DNA of 42,887 bases from Thiothrix caldifontis (GTDB taxonomy: Bacteria > Pseudomonadota > Gammaproteobacteria > Thiotrichales > Thiotrichaceae): contig NZ_FNQP01000027.1 in NCBI RefSeq assembly GCF_900107695.1, forward strand, positions 1 through 42,887, written 5' to 3'. The notes under the pieces are model-generated. The model saw only the letters and a list, made by a program, of their open reading frames with translations, was not told where the DNA came from and did no database searches. Every line of letters begins with the position of its first letter. Within the stretch, counting starts at the first letter, position 1. This document shows positions 22,460 to 35,300 of the stretch, piece by piece. A program made the position numbers and the translations under genes.

Positions 22460-22798
22460 ATGAGTTTACCTGCCTGCCCCCAATGCGGTTCTGAATATAC
22501 CTACGAAGATGGCACTATGTTCGTCTGCCCGGAATGCGCCCACGAGTGGCCACAAGTTGCCGCCTCCACGGAAGGCGATGGTGAGCGCATTATTAAGGAT
22601 TCCAACGGCAATGTATTGCAGGACGGCGATACCGTCACGGTAATCAAAGACTTGAAACTAAAAGGTTCTTCTTTAGTGGTGAAAGTCGGTACCAAAGTCA
22701 AAAATATTCGTTTGGTCGATGGTGACCATGATATTGATTGTAAAATCGACGGTATTGGGGCAATGAGTCTGAAATCCGAATTCGTCAGGAAGGTATAA
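22460..22798 (+). CDS. phnA: PhnA-like zinc-ribbon protein
   Basis: A 112-residue protein with an N-terminal zinc ribbon ([21 protein letters not shown]) and a C-terminal SH3-like PhnA domain ([20 protein letters not shown]). Despite the name it is not required for phosphonate use and its function is unsettled. Preceded by TTGAGGA. Its last 14 bases overlap the converging sufE gene. Confidence 0.92.
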   Translation: MSLPACPQCGSEYTYEDGTMFVCPECAHEWPQVAASTEGDGERIIKDSNGNVLQDGDTVTVIKDLKLKGSSLVVKVGTKVKNIRLVDGDHDIDCKIDGIGAMSLKSEFVRKV

Positions 22799-23207
22799 AC
22801 GCCTGCGCTTGCGCCCGCATTTTTTCGACAATCGCATAAATCCCCACATGCCGTGTCGGGCTGAGATTTTCTGCCAGCCGGATTCGATCAAACAAAGCAT
22901 CCACATCCAAGTCGACGCTGTGTGATGGGGATTTGTGTGAAAACAGATTGACCAGTAATGCCACGACACCCTTGATAATAGCCGTGTCACAATCGCCATG
23001 AAACACCAGTTTGCTGGGATGTTGTGGGTCGGGAAACGCATAAACCCATACCTTGCTCATGCAAGCTTTCACCCGATTGTCATCGGTTTTTTCCGCATCA
23101 GGCATCGGTTCTAAAGCTTCGCCTAACTCGATTAAATATTGGTAACGCTGTTCCCAGTTTTCCAAAAACTCAAAATCGCTGGCGATGGTATCCAGTTCAG
23201 GGGTCAT
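22785..23207 (-). CDS. sufE: SufE sulfur-transfer protein
   Basis: SufE accepts persulfide sulfur from SufS and passes it to SufB. The 140-residue protein carries the acceptor Cys49 in [11 protein letters not shown], where the family has VxGCxSxVW, and the usual ending ([19 protein letters not shown]). It lies 15 bases after sufT and shares its IscR-like box. No sufS accompanies it in the window. Confidence 0.93.
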   Translation of the reverse strand: MTPELDTIASDFEFLENWEQRYQYLIELGEALEPMPDAEKTDDNRVKACMSKVWVYAFPDPQHPSKLVFHGDCDTAIIKGVVALLVNLFSHKSPSHSVDLDVDALFDRIRLAENLSPTRHVGIYAIVEKMRAQAQAFIPS

Positions 23208-23222
23208 GCTGTCTACCTTCCC

Positions 23223-23597
23223 TTAAAACATATCCAGTTGCAAACGGGCAGCTTCACTCATGCGCGATTGATTCCACGGTGGTGACCACACCAGTTCTAC
23301 CGTCACATCATTGACCTCAATAGGGGAACGTGCTGCTGCTTCCACCTGCCCCGGCAAACTGCCTGCCACAGGGCAACCGGGGCTAGTAAGGGTCATCTTG
23401 ATATGCACGTTATTATTGTCATCCAGCGTCAGAGCGTAGATCAGCCCAAGATCGTAAATATTCACCGGAATTTCTGGGTCATACACTTGGCGGAGGGCGT
23501 TGATGATTTCACCACGCAACCACGCTCGCTGGGCTTCCAGCGGGTCAGCGTATTGCTCAGCAGCCTTGGCTTTGGCTAGTCGTGATAGTTTGAACAT
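23223..23597 (-). CDS. sufT: SufT / MIP18-family (DUF59) Fe-S maturation protein
   Basis: A 124-residue SufT-type protein with the DUF59 motif DPEIPVNIYDLGLIY and the conserved Cys in LTSPGCPVAGSLP, ending in a VWSPPW segment. SufT helps place Fe-S clusters in target proteins. ATG 23597 is chosen because GAGGAG lies just upstream; the frame's earlier GTG would put that site inside the gene. First gene of the sufT-sufE unit. Confidence 0.92.
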   Translation of the reverse strand: MFKLSRLAKAKAAEQYADPLEAQRAWLRGEIINALRQVYDPEIPVNIYDLGLIYALTLDDNNNVHIKMTLTSPGCPVAGSLPGQVEAAARSPIEVNDVTVELVWSPPWNQSRMSEAARLQLDMF

Positions 23598-23620
23598 AAC
23601 ACTCCTCACTCCCTCACTTA

Positions 23621-23641
23621 ATAGTTGAGTAATTTAATAAG
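23621..23641 (-). promoter_or_regulatory. IscR-like box before sufT-sufE
   Basis: On the minus strand CTTATTAAATTACTCAACTA leads into T, 24 bases before the sufT ATG. It matches the box before sufB at most positions, and both resemble the E. coli IscR type 1 site (YYGACTRWWWYAGTCRR core) with G-to-C changes at the GACT/AGTC guanines. Probably sensed by an Rrf2-family regulator outside the window. Confidence 0.55.
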
Positions 23642-23717
23642 GAATATAATGTGACTATCTACTGCCTGCAAATAAGCCTGTATTCACTAGAACAATTTCA
23701 GACGTGATGGCTAAGCA

Positions 23718-25010
23718 CTAAAAGAACACATCCTGCGTAAAGTTGTTGTACCAACTGTAAGCGTATTGCACGTCGATTAAACGCTCTTCTTCTGCCGCTG
23801 CCAAGGGTGATGTGCCGCCGGAATTTGGTACAGCTTCAATCATTTTGCCATCGGCTGATAGCCGGTAAATGCCAACCACGGAAATCGCGTAATCGTCGCC
23901 CACTAAACTGTAACAACCGTTGGAAAACGAGGTTCTGCCCGGTTCGCGCCCGTTCAATAACGCTGCCACGGCTAAAGCGCAGGCTTTGGCTTCCGAATTC
24001 GCGGCGAAACCTGACTTGGGCAACGGATTAGCAATGCACGCATCACCAATGACGTGAATATTGTCATGCAAGGTGGACTCAAAGCTAGCAACGGCGACCG
24101 GACACCAGCCACTGCTATCGGTTAATCCAGCACTAAACGCTAACGCACCCGCTTTTTGCGCCGGAATAATGTTCAGGACATTGGCTGCAATTCTCTCACC
24201 ACCCGCTGTTGTGACGGTTTTCGTGGCAGTATCTAGGCTCACTACGGCATTGCTTCCACCCGAAGCCCACTCAATCATGCTGTCGTTGTTACCATAACCG
24301 TACAATTGCATCCAGCCCTCTTCAAACAGGGATTGCTTGGTAAAGCTGGTTTTCGGATCAAGAATCAACACTTTGCTGTTAGGCTTGTGCTTTTTGAAAT
24401 AACTGGCAACTTGGCTGGCGCGTTCATACGGCGCAGGCGGGCAACGGTAAGGGTTGGGTGGTGCAACCATTACGAATGTGCCGCCGTTAGGCATGGCTTC
24501 AAGCTGGGAACGCAGCAAGGTGGTTTGCTCACCTGCTTTCCATGCGTGCGGAATCTGTTGTGCCACATCCGCGCTGTAATTTTCAATGGTTTCGTAACGG
24601 TAGTCGATCCCCGGTGCGACAATGCAGCGATCATAGGGGAAATTGCCAGCAGTGGTTTGCACGGATTTAGCCACTGCATCAATGGCGGTGACTTCGGCTT
24701 GCACCACGGTAATACCGCGTTTTTCCAAGCCTGCATAACCGAATTTCAGGGAGTCTAAAGTGCGCCCACCGCCCAATACTTCGTTACTCATGTAACAGGT
24801 GTAGTAGTGAGCATTTTTTTCGATCAGGGTAATGTTAATACTGGGGTCGGCGAGTTTCAGGTACTTGGCAGCCGTTGCACCAGCAGTACCGCCACCGATA
24901 ATCACCACATTAGCATTTGCACCCCAGCTACGGGTCGAAATGCCAGATAGCAAAACCAAGCCACCCGCACTCAGGGCTTTCAAAAACTGTCGACGGTTTA
25001 CGTTTGTCAT
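23718..25010 (-). CDS. fccB: flavocytochrome c sulfide dehydrogenase flavoprotein subunit
   Basis: A 430-residue periplasmic flavoprotein that oxidises sulfide and passes electrons to cytochrome c. It has a Tat signal (NRRQFLKALSAGG), a dinucleotide motif (VVIIGGGTAGATAA), the FAD-linking Cys72 in YYTCYMSNEV, and the redox cysteines Cys190 (NPYRCPPAPYERA) and Cys366 (NGCYSLVG). SGWCPV and HVIGDACIANPLPKSGFAAN are near-diagnostic. The usual partner fccA (small dihaem cytochrome c) is absent; instead the gene lies 11 bases after a DUF1501 gene in an operon headed by a giant protein with four haem motifs. ATG 25010 gives the full Tat signal. Confidence 0.92.
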   Translation of the reverse strand: MTNVNRRQFLKALSAGGLVLLSGISTRSWGANANVVIIGGGTAGATAAKYLKLADPSINITLIEKNAHYYTCYMSNEVLGGGRTLDSLKFGYAGLEKRGITVVQAEVTAIDAVAKSVQTTAGNFPYDRCIVAPGIDYRYETIENYSADVAQQIPHAWKAGEQTTLLRSQLEAMPNGGTFVMVAPPNPYRCPPAPYERASQVASYFKKHKPNSKVLILDPKTSFTKQSLFEEGWMQLYGYGNNDSMIEWASGGSNAVVSLDTATKTVTTAGGERIAANVLNIIPAQKAGALAFSAGLTDSSGWCPVAVASFESTLHDNIHVIGDACIANPLPKSGFAANSEAKACALAVAALLNGREPGRTSFSNGCYSLVGDDYAISVVGIYRLSADGKMIEAVPNSGGTSPLAAAEEERLIDVQYAYSWYNNFTQDVFF

Positions 25011-25021
25011 GGTGTGTACTC

Positions 25022-26302
25022 CTAAACCGTGATGCCGCTGGATACTGCGGGGTTGAATAATGCCATGCTTTCGGCTTTCAGGTCGTAGCGTTGCGCAAGA
25101 GCGTGGGTGTCGATGCCGAGGAGTTTGCGCAACTCTGCCTGCACGTGACGCGGTTGCAATTGCACCCCGGATTCACTCAATTGCAGGGTGTTCGGGTTAA
25201 TCGCCCGTTTTTCATGAGTTGCACCACTAATACCAACAATACGATTTGCCCAAGGTGCGTTTTTCGCCATGATAATGTCACTGCCCAATGACCAGTGGTC
25301 TTTACCGTTACCGGCGTTGTAACTAGGAGTGCGCCCCACATCAGAAGTGACATGCACTACCAAACGATCCGCTAGACCCATGCCTTCAGCCTTTGTCCAC
25401 AAATAATCCAGCAAGCGTGTGGTATTGATCAACGCATTCGCATGGTTAGTGTCGTGGTTGCCGTGCGTATCAAAGCCCCCTGTACTGAAACACCCGGTTG
25501 CGGTCATACCCGCTGCTGCCAGCGTCAAAAACAGGTGCAGGTTTTGAATGCCATTACGCGCCTGCCCTTGTAAATCGTTACGGTCAAGCGTGCCGGATAA
25601 TACCGTTCCCAACACATTCATATCGCCCGTACCCGCGCGAGCGCGTTGCAGTTCATCCAGCTTTTCCTGCCAACGCGGGAGGTTATTGGGCTGGCTTACT
25701 TGCGCTTGCAAACGTTCGTCGCGAAAACGCTGTAGGGTACTGACGTGCGAATTCGCGTAATAACTGCGCGTCGCATCGTAGTAGTTAGGATTTGCCAAGG
25801 TGCGCAGCAAGGTTTCATCCGGCAATACCGTGAATGGCATGATCCCGGCGGTTTCCGCAAAACCGCCATCACGCACAAACGGCATAGGTACGGTCGGTGC
25901 TGCCACCGCAGCGTACAACTCGTTCAAGGACGGATAACCTTGCATCAAATTGCCGGTATTACGATTGCGTTCCGCTGCCTCATGTCCGTTAGTTTGAATG
26001 TCAATGCCATTCACCACCAACATGTAACGCTGGTATTTATTAAAAAATGCCGCGTTTTCCGCCATGGGTGCATAGCGTAAATTACCCGCTTCACCTGCCA
26101 CCTGCGTGCTTGCCCAGCGATTCACCAGCGGGTTATTACGCGGGTCGGAAAACGAGCTGTGATCCCATCCCCCACCAAGGTTCAGGGTTAACAGGATTTT
26201 CCCGGTATGCAAATTCGCCGCCTGTACACGGTTGCTCACCCACGGCAGTGAGGTAGCAAACCCGACAGCACCCAGCGTCTTTAAAAAGTTGCGTCTGTTC
26301 AT
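25022..26302 (-). CDS. Tat-exported DUF1501 protein
   Basis: A 426-residue DUF1501 protein of the alkaline-phosphatase-like superfamily. A Tat signal (NRRNFLKTLGAVGF) leads to LTLNLGGGWDHSSF, and the family metal-site segment VTSDVGRTPSYN followed by GKDHWSLGSDIIM. DUF1501 proteins commonly accompany planctomycete-type cytochrome proteins of the DUF1592/DUF1800 kind, as here. The reaction is unknown. It follows the giant gene by 21 bases. Confidence 0.88.
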   Translation of the reverse strand: MNRRNFLKTLGAVGFATSLPWVSNRVQAANLHTGKILLTLNLGGGWDHSSFSDPRNNPLVNRWASTQVAGEAGNLRYAPMAENAAFFNKYQRYMLVVNGIDIQTNGHEAAERNRNTGNLMQGYPSLNELYAAVAAPTVPMPFVRDGGFAETAGIMPFTVLPDETLLRTLANPNYYDATRSYYANSHVSTLQRFRDERLQAQVSQPNNLPRWQEKLDELQRARAGTGDMNVLGTVLSGTLDRNDLQGQARNGIQNLHLFLTLAAAGMTATGCFSTGGFDTHGNHDTNHANALINTTRLLDYLWTKAEGMGLADRLVVHVTSDVGRTPSYNAGNGKDHWSLGSDIIMAKNAPWANRIVGISGATHEKRAINPNTLQLSESGVQLQPRHVQAELRKLLGIDTHALAQRYDLKAESMALFNPAVSSGITV

Positions 26303-26323
26303 GCCTGACTCTCCTCACTCACC

Positions 26324-29300
26324 TTATTCGTACAAGAAACGTGCATCGGTCAACAGGTACATCATGACGATGCTCCACGCGCGTTTGGTGCGTTGCGGGT
26401 CTTCCCAATCGCTGTAAAGGCGGCAAGCACTCGTGCCAACACCCATGGCATCGGCTTGAACCTCACTAAACAGGCGGTAAGTACGGTCGATTTCCGCATC
26501 GTCCAAAAGCAAATCTTCATTCAGCAAATGCTTATGCAGGAATTGAATATTGCTGCGGATGCGTTTTTCTCCAGCCGCCATGTAATCGCTGCCATTAGCC
26601 ACGACGCGCAGATAAGTGTCGTCCACAAAAGCGTCGGTATTGCTGTTGGCTGCACCCAAATTCCGCCCTTGCATCACGAAACGAATCAGGCGGGTATTAG
26701 CTGGCACATTGGTCGAGGTGGAGAAGTTTTCCCACCGGTCACGCGCACTGCTCAAAACAGCGGATGTGCCAATTTCAACGCCACTGGCATCACGGAAGCT
26801 GAGGGAAATGCTGGCTTCATCGTTATTAGTTGACCAGCCCCGTAAAGCTGCACCGAAGACAGCACGGCCTTGACCCGCATCAATCGTGGTCGCCCATGCG
26901 GTAACGTCGACATCCTGATACATCCGCCCCAATGGTGTCGGGGTTTTGCAAATGCTACCAGGGTTGAAAATTGCTTGCCCGCTACGGATCGACGGCCCGC
27001 CATCACAGCCTGCAGCACCAGAGAGAATACGTGCTGTACCTTGCTCAATCACCCAGCTTGCCATGCCTTGTTCCGCACCCGGATTCAGCAACATATTGGC
27101 TTGACTATCGCCCAACTCTTCTAGGCTTGGTGTGTCGGTAGCCTCGACTAAACGGAACAATTTACGCTCAGACGCAGTGCTGCGGAAATCGTTGTAAACG
27201 GCATTACAACTGAGTTCAATCGCCATCCGTTCAGGAATTTTACTCATTAATGTGTTCATTTCCGTATTAGGCGTTGGCTGCAAACTACCACCGTCAAAAC
27301 CACCGTAAAACAAGCCCATGCGGTCACCCCACGCACGTTCAGGGCGGAACGGCGACCATTCAGCACCTAACAACGCTTTGAGTTTGCCGTTGATTTCCTC
27401 TGGGGTTAGCAAACGCGCAACGCCCAAATCCGGTATCGCCTGTTTAGCTGTTGCATCCAAGTAACCCGATTCCGCACGGAACAAGGGACTAGCCACCATA
27501 TTGATCAGCAAGTCTTTAACGTTCCAGATACCGTGACCACTGTCTTGGCGGAATTGTTCAGCCAAAGTAGTGAGCTGCGCATCTTGCTCGTTAAATGCCG
27601 CCATTTGTTGCGCGTAACCTGCCACTGCCGGATCCACTGGCGCAGTCAACGGTTCACGTTTGAACAGTGTGCGATACCAGAAATGCACCCCGCCTTTGGC
27701 AAAGCGTTGATCCGCAACCAAATGCTTACCCAACCATTGCAGGCTGTCTTGCAAACCTTCCGCCGCTGCCACGTTACTGGCCGGTGTTTTCAGGGTAAGG
27801 AATACATCATCAGCATACACATCAAGGAATTTATCCGCCCAAGTATTCGGTGAACGCACCCCACGCAGATTAAAGCGCAAGTGACGGGTTCCCACCGGCA
27901 CAGCCTGTTCGGCTTTTTGATTGCCCCATTTCCAGCCAATCGTTTCTAACAAAATGCGGCTTTCACCCAAGACCTGATCATCCGCGCCGACAAACGTTAC
28001 CCAAACGGAAGGAATATCACCGCTGCCTTTAGTACTCATGTAAGCACCGTAGTTGACTGCGGCTTTACCCGCATCGACTACACTGGCATGGCTAGTAATG
28101 TCTATGGTTTGTTGCAGCAAGGTTTCAGCCGTGTCTTGATTACACACACCAAGGTGGAACAATGCCTGCCCAGACTGGGGGTCACGAGTAATGCGTGAAC
28201 ACCCGGCTTTATTACTGGCTTCTGCTTTACCTGTTACAGTTGTCCAGCCCGATACCCCGGATTCTGCTGATGGGTTAACCAACAAGTTAACGCTATCCAC
28301 CCACGTTTCACTGCCGAAACCTGTGAAGCCTCCCGGCATGGCTTTGCCATCTAATCCCGGCATCAGCATATCCCGATACCACAAATCACCTTTTTGATAC
28401 CACGCCTGCCCCAAATGGCTCAGCGGATAAGAAGAAGATTTGTAAGCCCACGCCAAGGAATCTTTATCGCCTTGAGTACCATCAAAATTTTGCAGATAAC
28501 GGGCATTATTACCCCACTCCTTAAATGCACCCGCCACCGGATCCATTACTGTATGGCAAACCATGCAGTTCGGATTTTCCATGGTTGGCACCCGGAAATT
28601 ACCATTGCCGCTGTCATTCAATGGGCGTTGCGCCAAAGCTTCAATGTTCAGACCCAAAAATTGCTTGTAAACCTTAGAGGCACGGTGACGGTTACGGTTA
28701 GTATCCGTGGTGGGGAAACGCGACAACCACGCATTCGTCGTCAACACCCCAGCGTGCGGGAATGGTTTATCCGCAAAACGCGCCGATACTTGCGGAATAC
28801 GGGCGGGGCGCAATTCGTTTTGATCGGTCACATTCGTAAACGCTTCCAAGGGTTGCGCACCCAAGGCTTTCGACAACATGGGGTTCAAAACGGTGTAATC
28901 CGCTGTCAGCACTTCTGTCCAAGGACGGTCACTGCCCACAATGTACTGCATCAGGAACACCGGCTCTTTACGAATTGTATCGCTGACAATGTTCATTTCT
29001 TCAGTCGTAAGCGTCGCTAATGCGGGGAAGTCCATCGTTTGGATGCCGCCATTGCCGCTATTAACCCGTGCCGCACCATTGCTCAAGAACACCTCATGCC
29101 CGGCGCGGTACACAAATGGATTCAATGCCCCAGCCGCATCCAACATAGTACGAAGCGTACTACGGAAGGTTTCCTCAGAAGTCACTGCCGCCAATTCTGC
29201 TGCTGTCGGGGTACGATTCAGCAATAGCACCGCTGCCTTACGCAAGGTTTCCGGGTAATCCAGCAATTGCACCCCATTCGGTGTTGCGGTTTCGCTGGAT

Positions 29301-32300
29301 ACACTCGCCACCACTTCATTACTCACCACCGAACGGTTGCCAGAGGCATCCACAGCCACGATGGTGTAACGGTAACTGCCTTGCGCTAAGCCGGTATCCG
29401 TAAAGCTGTTGTAACGGCTGCGCCCAATCAACACGCCATCGCGGTAAATTTCGTAGTAAGACACACCCCATTCATCGGAAGCATCCATCCAAGTTAAGGT
29501 CACACCGGTTGGCGTGTATGCAGCTACCTCCACATACTCAGGAGCATCGGGAGCTTGGCTATCCGCTGGGGAACTCGCATAAAATGCTGCTAATGCATTC
29601 AACGCTTCCCCATCTTCACGCGCTAGCAACGCGCTTAGCTGATTTGCCATACCGGTGGGTGCGTGGCTGCGTTTGGTGGCGTAATCTTGCAGGGTACGCT
29701 CCAAATAAGGCTGCCACTGCCCTGCTAAACGCACCCCCGTCAAACTGTCATCACGCCCATTCGCCGTGTGGCAACTCGCGCAATATTGCTGATGTAAGCC
29801 CTGCCCACGTGCCACTTGGACTGCATCGGTGGTTTGCTCAGTCACCTTGAAGGTTTGCGCCGCAAAAAACGTTGCCAGTTGGTCAATTTCTTGCGCACTG
29901 TAGCCTTTCGCGATCCGCCCCATAACGGTAGAAGCACGATTGCCTGTTTGGTAATCACGCATCAATTTACTGAAATAGTGGCTATCCATTCCCGCCAGAC
30001 CCGGTGTCGCGGGGCCATGACTGACACCGTTCGTACCGTGGCAGGATGCACAGTTTGCTGCCATTGATTCCACCAAAACAGCCACGCCGGTACTGGTATT
30101 GACGGCATCACACTGCTGTGGATCAGCTAATTTATCCAGCAAAGTAGTGAACACCTGCAATGCGTCTGACCCTACAGGCAATACCGCACCACCGCCGTGC
30201 GCAACTTGTCCGCTGGCTTTTTGCAATACCGTGGTTTTGCCTACGGTTTGGGTAATGGCATTCAACGCATTGAGATTACGTGCGCTGGCATTGTCGCCCG
30301 TACTGAAAATCAAGCGACTGTTTTGCGCCATACCGCCAGCAACGTGACAACTGGCACAGTTACCAACATGGGTTTCCACTTGTTGCTGGTAATACAGTTG
30401 AGTCGATTCGCAAATGGCGGATAAGCTGGTTTCCACGGCATTGCTGGCGATGGAGGCATTCCCAGCCGCATCTTCCGCCGTCACGCTGTAACGATAGGTG
30501 TTGCCAAGCTGTACATCCGTATCGGTGTAAGTAGCTAATTTACTGACCGCCAATAAACGTCCGTTACGCAATACGCGGTATTGAGCCACACCCACGTTAT
30601 CGTTTGCCGCATCCCAACGCAGTGCCACTTGCAAGCGTGTGGCATCCGCATTCGCGCTCATATTTGCCGGGGCACTCGGCGCGGTGGAATCACCACTGAG
30701 TAAACTAACCGCCGCACTCGACTCCGAACGATTACCCGCACTGTCGACTGCTACTACCTGATAACGGTAAGTAGTATTTTGCTGTACGCTGGTATCACCA
30801 AAACGTGCTGCGGTACTTGTGCCAATTTCCTGCCCATCACGTAAAATCCGGTAAGCCGCAACACCCACATTATCGGTAGCCGCTTGCCAACTTAAGGTCA
30901 CTTGCCCTTTATCCGCAAACGCCTGTAACGCCTGTGGCACAGAAGGCGGCGTACCATCGCTGGTATACGCGGTCAATGGATTCGACATCAGGGAAACATT
31001 GCCTGCAGCATCCAACGCCAACACGTTATACGCATAGCGGCTAAAGCTACTCAAACCGTTATCGGTGAAGCTTGGCGTAGTGGTTTCTGCCACTTGTGCC
31101 CCATCATGCAATACCCGGTAACGTGCCACTGCCACATTGTCGCTGGCTGCTTGCCACACCAACTGGATCGAATCACCCGTTACCGCCTGCGCTCTCAAGT
31201 TCGCGGGCTGGGTCGGTGCTTGCGTATCCGGGATGGTAACGTTCAAAGTACTTGGCAATGATTCACGCCCACTCGCCCACAACGCGGTCACGCGATAGGC
31301 ATAGCTTTGGGTAACCGTCACATCGGTATCGGTAAACGTGGGTGTAGTAACTGTTGCGACTAATTCACCATCACGATACACGCGGTAAAAGCTGGCTAAC
31401 TCCTGCGCTGTCCAATCCAAAGTAGCCGCTGTTTGCGTCACTTGACTGGCTTTTAAATTGACCGGTGCTTGCGGTTGCCCAGACAGATCAATTTGCCATG
31501 CCAATTGCGCTACCGCACCGCCGCCACTTTCGTAGTATTCGACTTTAACCTCATGCGCACCTTCTGTCAGAAAAACGCGCTTGGTATAAGTGGTCGGCCC
31601 TTGTGGTTTCCACGAGTCAATTAAAGGTTTGCCACCAACCCACAGGCGGAAACCATCATCAGTACGAGCAGTAAAGGTGTATTCGCCTTCTGCAAAAGTG
31701 AAATTACCGACCCAACGTGTTGAGAAGTTATCGCGTGGAACAGCAGGCGTAGGACTTTCATACTTCCAGTCAAAATTAATAGCCTGATCCATGCGCGTAT
31801 CCAACGGCGCACCTTGCAACCCAATGCCATTAAAGAAGGCTGCACAGAATTGACCATCCGGGACAGTGCTGCAATCGGGGGCTTTTTCCCACGTTACCTT
31901 CGCCGCAGCCGCACCCCAGCCTTCGCGGTATTCGATTTTCAGATCGTGTAAACCGGGCGACATTTTTTTGAGCAGTTGGTATTTACCGTAATTAGGCCAA
32001 ACCCGATTCCACGCATTCAACGGTAACTCGTCACCATCGACCCAAATCCGCACACCATCATCCACATCCGTAGCGAAACGGTAAGTGGCATCTTCAAAAT
32101 TCACTTTACCGACCCAACGGGCGGAGAATGTATCTTTCCACACCATCGGTTCAGGTTGTTGCGCATCGCCCCAAGCGTAATCAATCGTAGCCGGGGTTTT
32201 CAGCACTTGTGCCGGAATCCCAGTCAATTCCTGATTATTGAAGTAAGACAGACAAAATGCATTTTCCGGGGTTGTGCCACAACCATCGACTAACTGCCAA

Positions 32301-35300
32301 CCCAAGTTAAGGAAAGCCGCGCCGTAACGCTCACGGTATTCAACTTTGACCGTGTGTTTACCCGCTTCAATAAACGGTGCGGATTGCGCCTTACCCGACC
32401 AACGCCAATCGGAACTCCACTGGTCAATCACCAGTTGATCGCCGACCCACACTTTTACCCCATCATCCATCTCAGTATTGAAACGGTAATAGCCGGAAGT
32501 AGGGAAATCAAATTTACCCAACCAGCGTGCCGAGAACATATCAGCGGGCACGCCGTGCATCACGCGCTCAGTACCCCAGTTAACATTCAATGCATCCACT
32601 TTTTGAGTCCGCAGTACGTCACCCGCTAACGCATCACCAGCATAAAATGCGCCACAAAAAGCATTGTCAGGTGCGCCTTCACAATCGGCGCGTTGCTCCC
32701 ACGACATCATGGCACGCGCCCAACCACCGTACTCACGCATTTCTACTTTGATGCGATGTTTCCCAGCAGGCAAAGACACATCATGGAAATGTTCTTTCGC
32801 GTCATTGCTTTCCCACAAGTCAATGATCAAGTCATCGCCGACCCATACCCGCATCCGGTCATCGACTTTGGCAAGAAAGCGATAATCACCTGCCAGCTCA
32901 AAATCACCCTGCCACCGTACCGCAAAACGATCAGCATTAACCCCTTCAGCCGGTGAGCCATCTTTCCACTCGTAATTAATCGCAGTTTCATTTTGGATTT
33001 TCGCCGGATTCCCCACGAAATCGACGTTGTTGTAGTATTCCGCACAGAATTGCCCGGTAGGAATAGTGTCGCAGCTTTGCGTTTTTTCCCAATTCAACTT
33101 CGCTACTGCACCGCCACCGCGCTCGTAATATTCCATTTTGACGCGATGCTTACCCGCGCTCAGGGTTTTGCTTTTCACATAAGTCGTGGGTGCTTGATCT
33201 TTCCATGCATCCACCAGTAGCTCATCGTCAACCCATACCCGCACACCATCATCAGCGGTCGTGGTGAAGGTGTAATTCCCGGCTGCAAATTGAAAATCAC
33301 CAACCCAACGGGAGGAGAAGTTATCAGCAGGTAAACTCGGCAACGGCTTACCATTACCCCAGTCAAATGCAATTGCCGCTGTAGACGCAATTGCCGCCGA
33401 TGTACCACTCAAGTCACGGTTTGCAAAAAACTGTCCACAGAATTTGCCACTCGGTACGGTGGAACAATCGTCTGCTGCACTACTGAGACGTTGCATTCTC
33501 AACTCCAAAACAGCTTCATCCGCCAGATCGGTGTATTCCAGTTTCAAAGTATGTAAACCGGATAACGCCACATCGGCACTCAAATCACGTGCAGCAGTGG
33601 TTTCACCCACGTTACCATCCAACAACAATTGATCATCAACCCAAAGCCGCACTTGGTCATCAGCCTTGATCGCAAACTGATAAAGCCCCGACGGAAAATC
33701 CATATTGGCGTTATATTGCACCGTAAACTGATCACGTCCGGTGGCGGCATCTGCCCCACCCGATTTCCAGTCACGTGCAAACAATACGGTTGCAGCACCC
33801 GCAGCATCAACGGCTGGAGCTGTTTTTTCTACCAATAAAGTGGCAGGGGCAGCAAGCGCATCACCTGCGTAATACGCAACGCATTCGCGCCCAACCGCCA
33901 AAGGTTGAGGGCAACTGACCACCTGCGGATTTTCGCTTTCGGTTAACCACACACCCTGTCCTGATGCCGGATTATTCACGCTATGCACTTGCGCGGCTGG
34001 CACAGTCACTTGCAAACCAGCCACGGCAAAGACTGCGGGCTGTTGCTGAAGAATGGTATTCGTCAGTGGTGTAGAAGCATCCAACTGCGGGCTAAACCGC
34101 CATACCGTACCGTTAGCCCCCCGCGCCGAAGTTAGCACAAACGGTTGTTTCCATACCGATAAGTTATCCACTGTAGATACTACTGGCATTTTACCCAGCA
34201 GCGCATCGACTTCATTTAACGTATTATTGAGTGAAATTTCTTGTTCAGCCGTTGCTTGGGTATTCCGGTAAACGAACTGTCTGGCTCCTGTCAGGACTGC
34301 ATGAATCACCATTTCCTGATACAAATCACTCCCTGCCAACAAGGCTGTCATGCCGCTAGGTGTTGCTGGGTTCGGTGGACTTAATGTCGGGAAAATAGGC
34401 TCAGGTGCAGACAATGCCATACTGCGCACACGATTAATTTCATAGCGAAAAGCATTAAAAGCTGTTGCTGGGTAGGCTACACCATCAATCTGTAAACCGG
34501 TATCGGGCAAAATACCCGTCAGATTACGCCCTTGGGCATTACCTGCTAGCGCCCCTGCGGTATCCTGAAATGCGCTGCCTGTTACGGCAAAATCTGTTGT
34601 TTGGCGATAATAATCACGTGCAGCGACTTGTGCTTGCGGAAATACTGTTGCTAATGGCTGATAAAATGCTTGGTATAAGTACGCTGCCACTCGCTGTTTC
34701 ATCACGGCATTCCAGCGGGTTTGATAACTAGCGGCTTGCGCATCGCCAGCATACATTGAGCTTAAATGACTAAACCCCAGTTGCGCTGCCAAATTCTCTG
34801 TTGCAAAACGTGGATCGGTTTCAATAGCAGCAAGGTATGCCATTAAATCACCCGACGCCTCACCCGTCGCTTTCAGCTCGGCGGCACTTAAACCCAAACC
34901 GGTGTATTCCAACGCAACCCGGTCAAGCTGACCTTGATGTTGCTGATACGCTTGAAAAAACGCCAACACCCGTTGACGTGCCGCAGCCACACCTTGCTCT
35001 AACCAAATGCCGTGATCTGGCAGTAAAGCACCTGCGGTCGTTATTCCCTGTATGGGTTTTCCAGCCTCATCTGTTGCGGTTATCAGCGCTTGAGCCAAGG
35101 ACAAAAAGTCCAAATCAACATTCAGCAAGGCACGTTGACCTTGTGGCATCAATGCCGTAGCAGCAACGGCGGCTTGTGCAGCTAACGTAATACTGCTGGC
35201 ATCGTTTAAATCTTGTAAGCGAATCACTGCTAGTGAACTAATGTAAGGCAATACTGACAACGGTTGGCGTGTTGCATAAGCATGGCTTTCCAAGGCACTG

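Noticed and set aside
28394-29020. + strand open frame of 208 codons opposite the giant gene
   Set aside because: Antisense of the conserved DUF1588-like region containing the CMVCH motif; no start signal.
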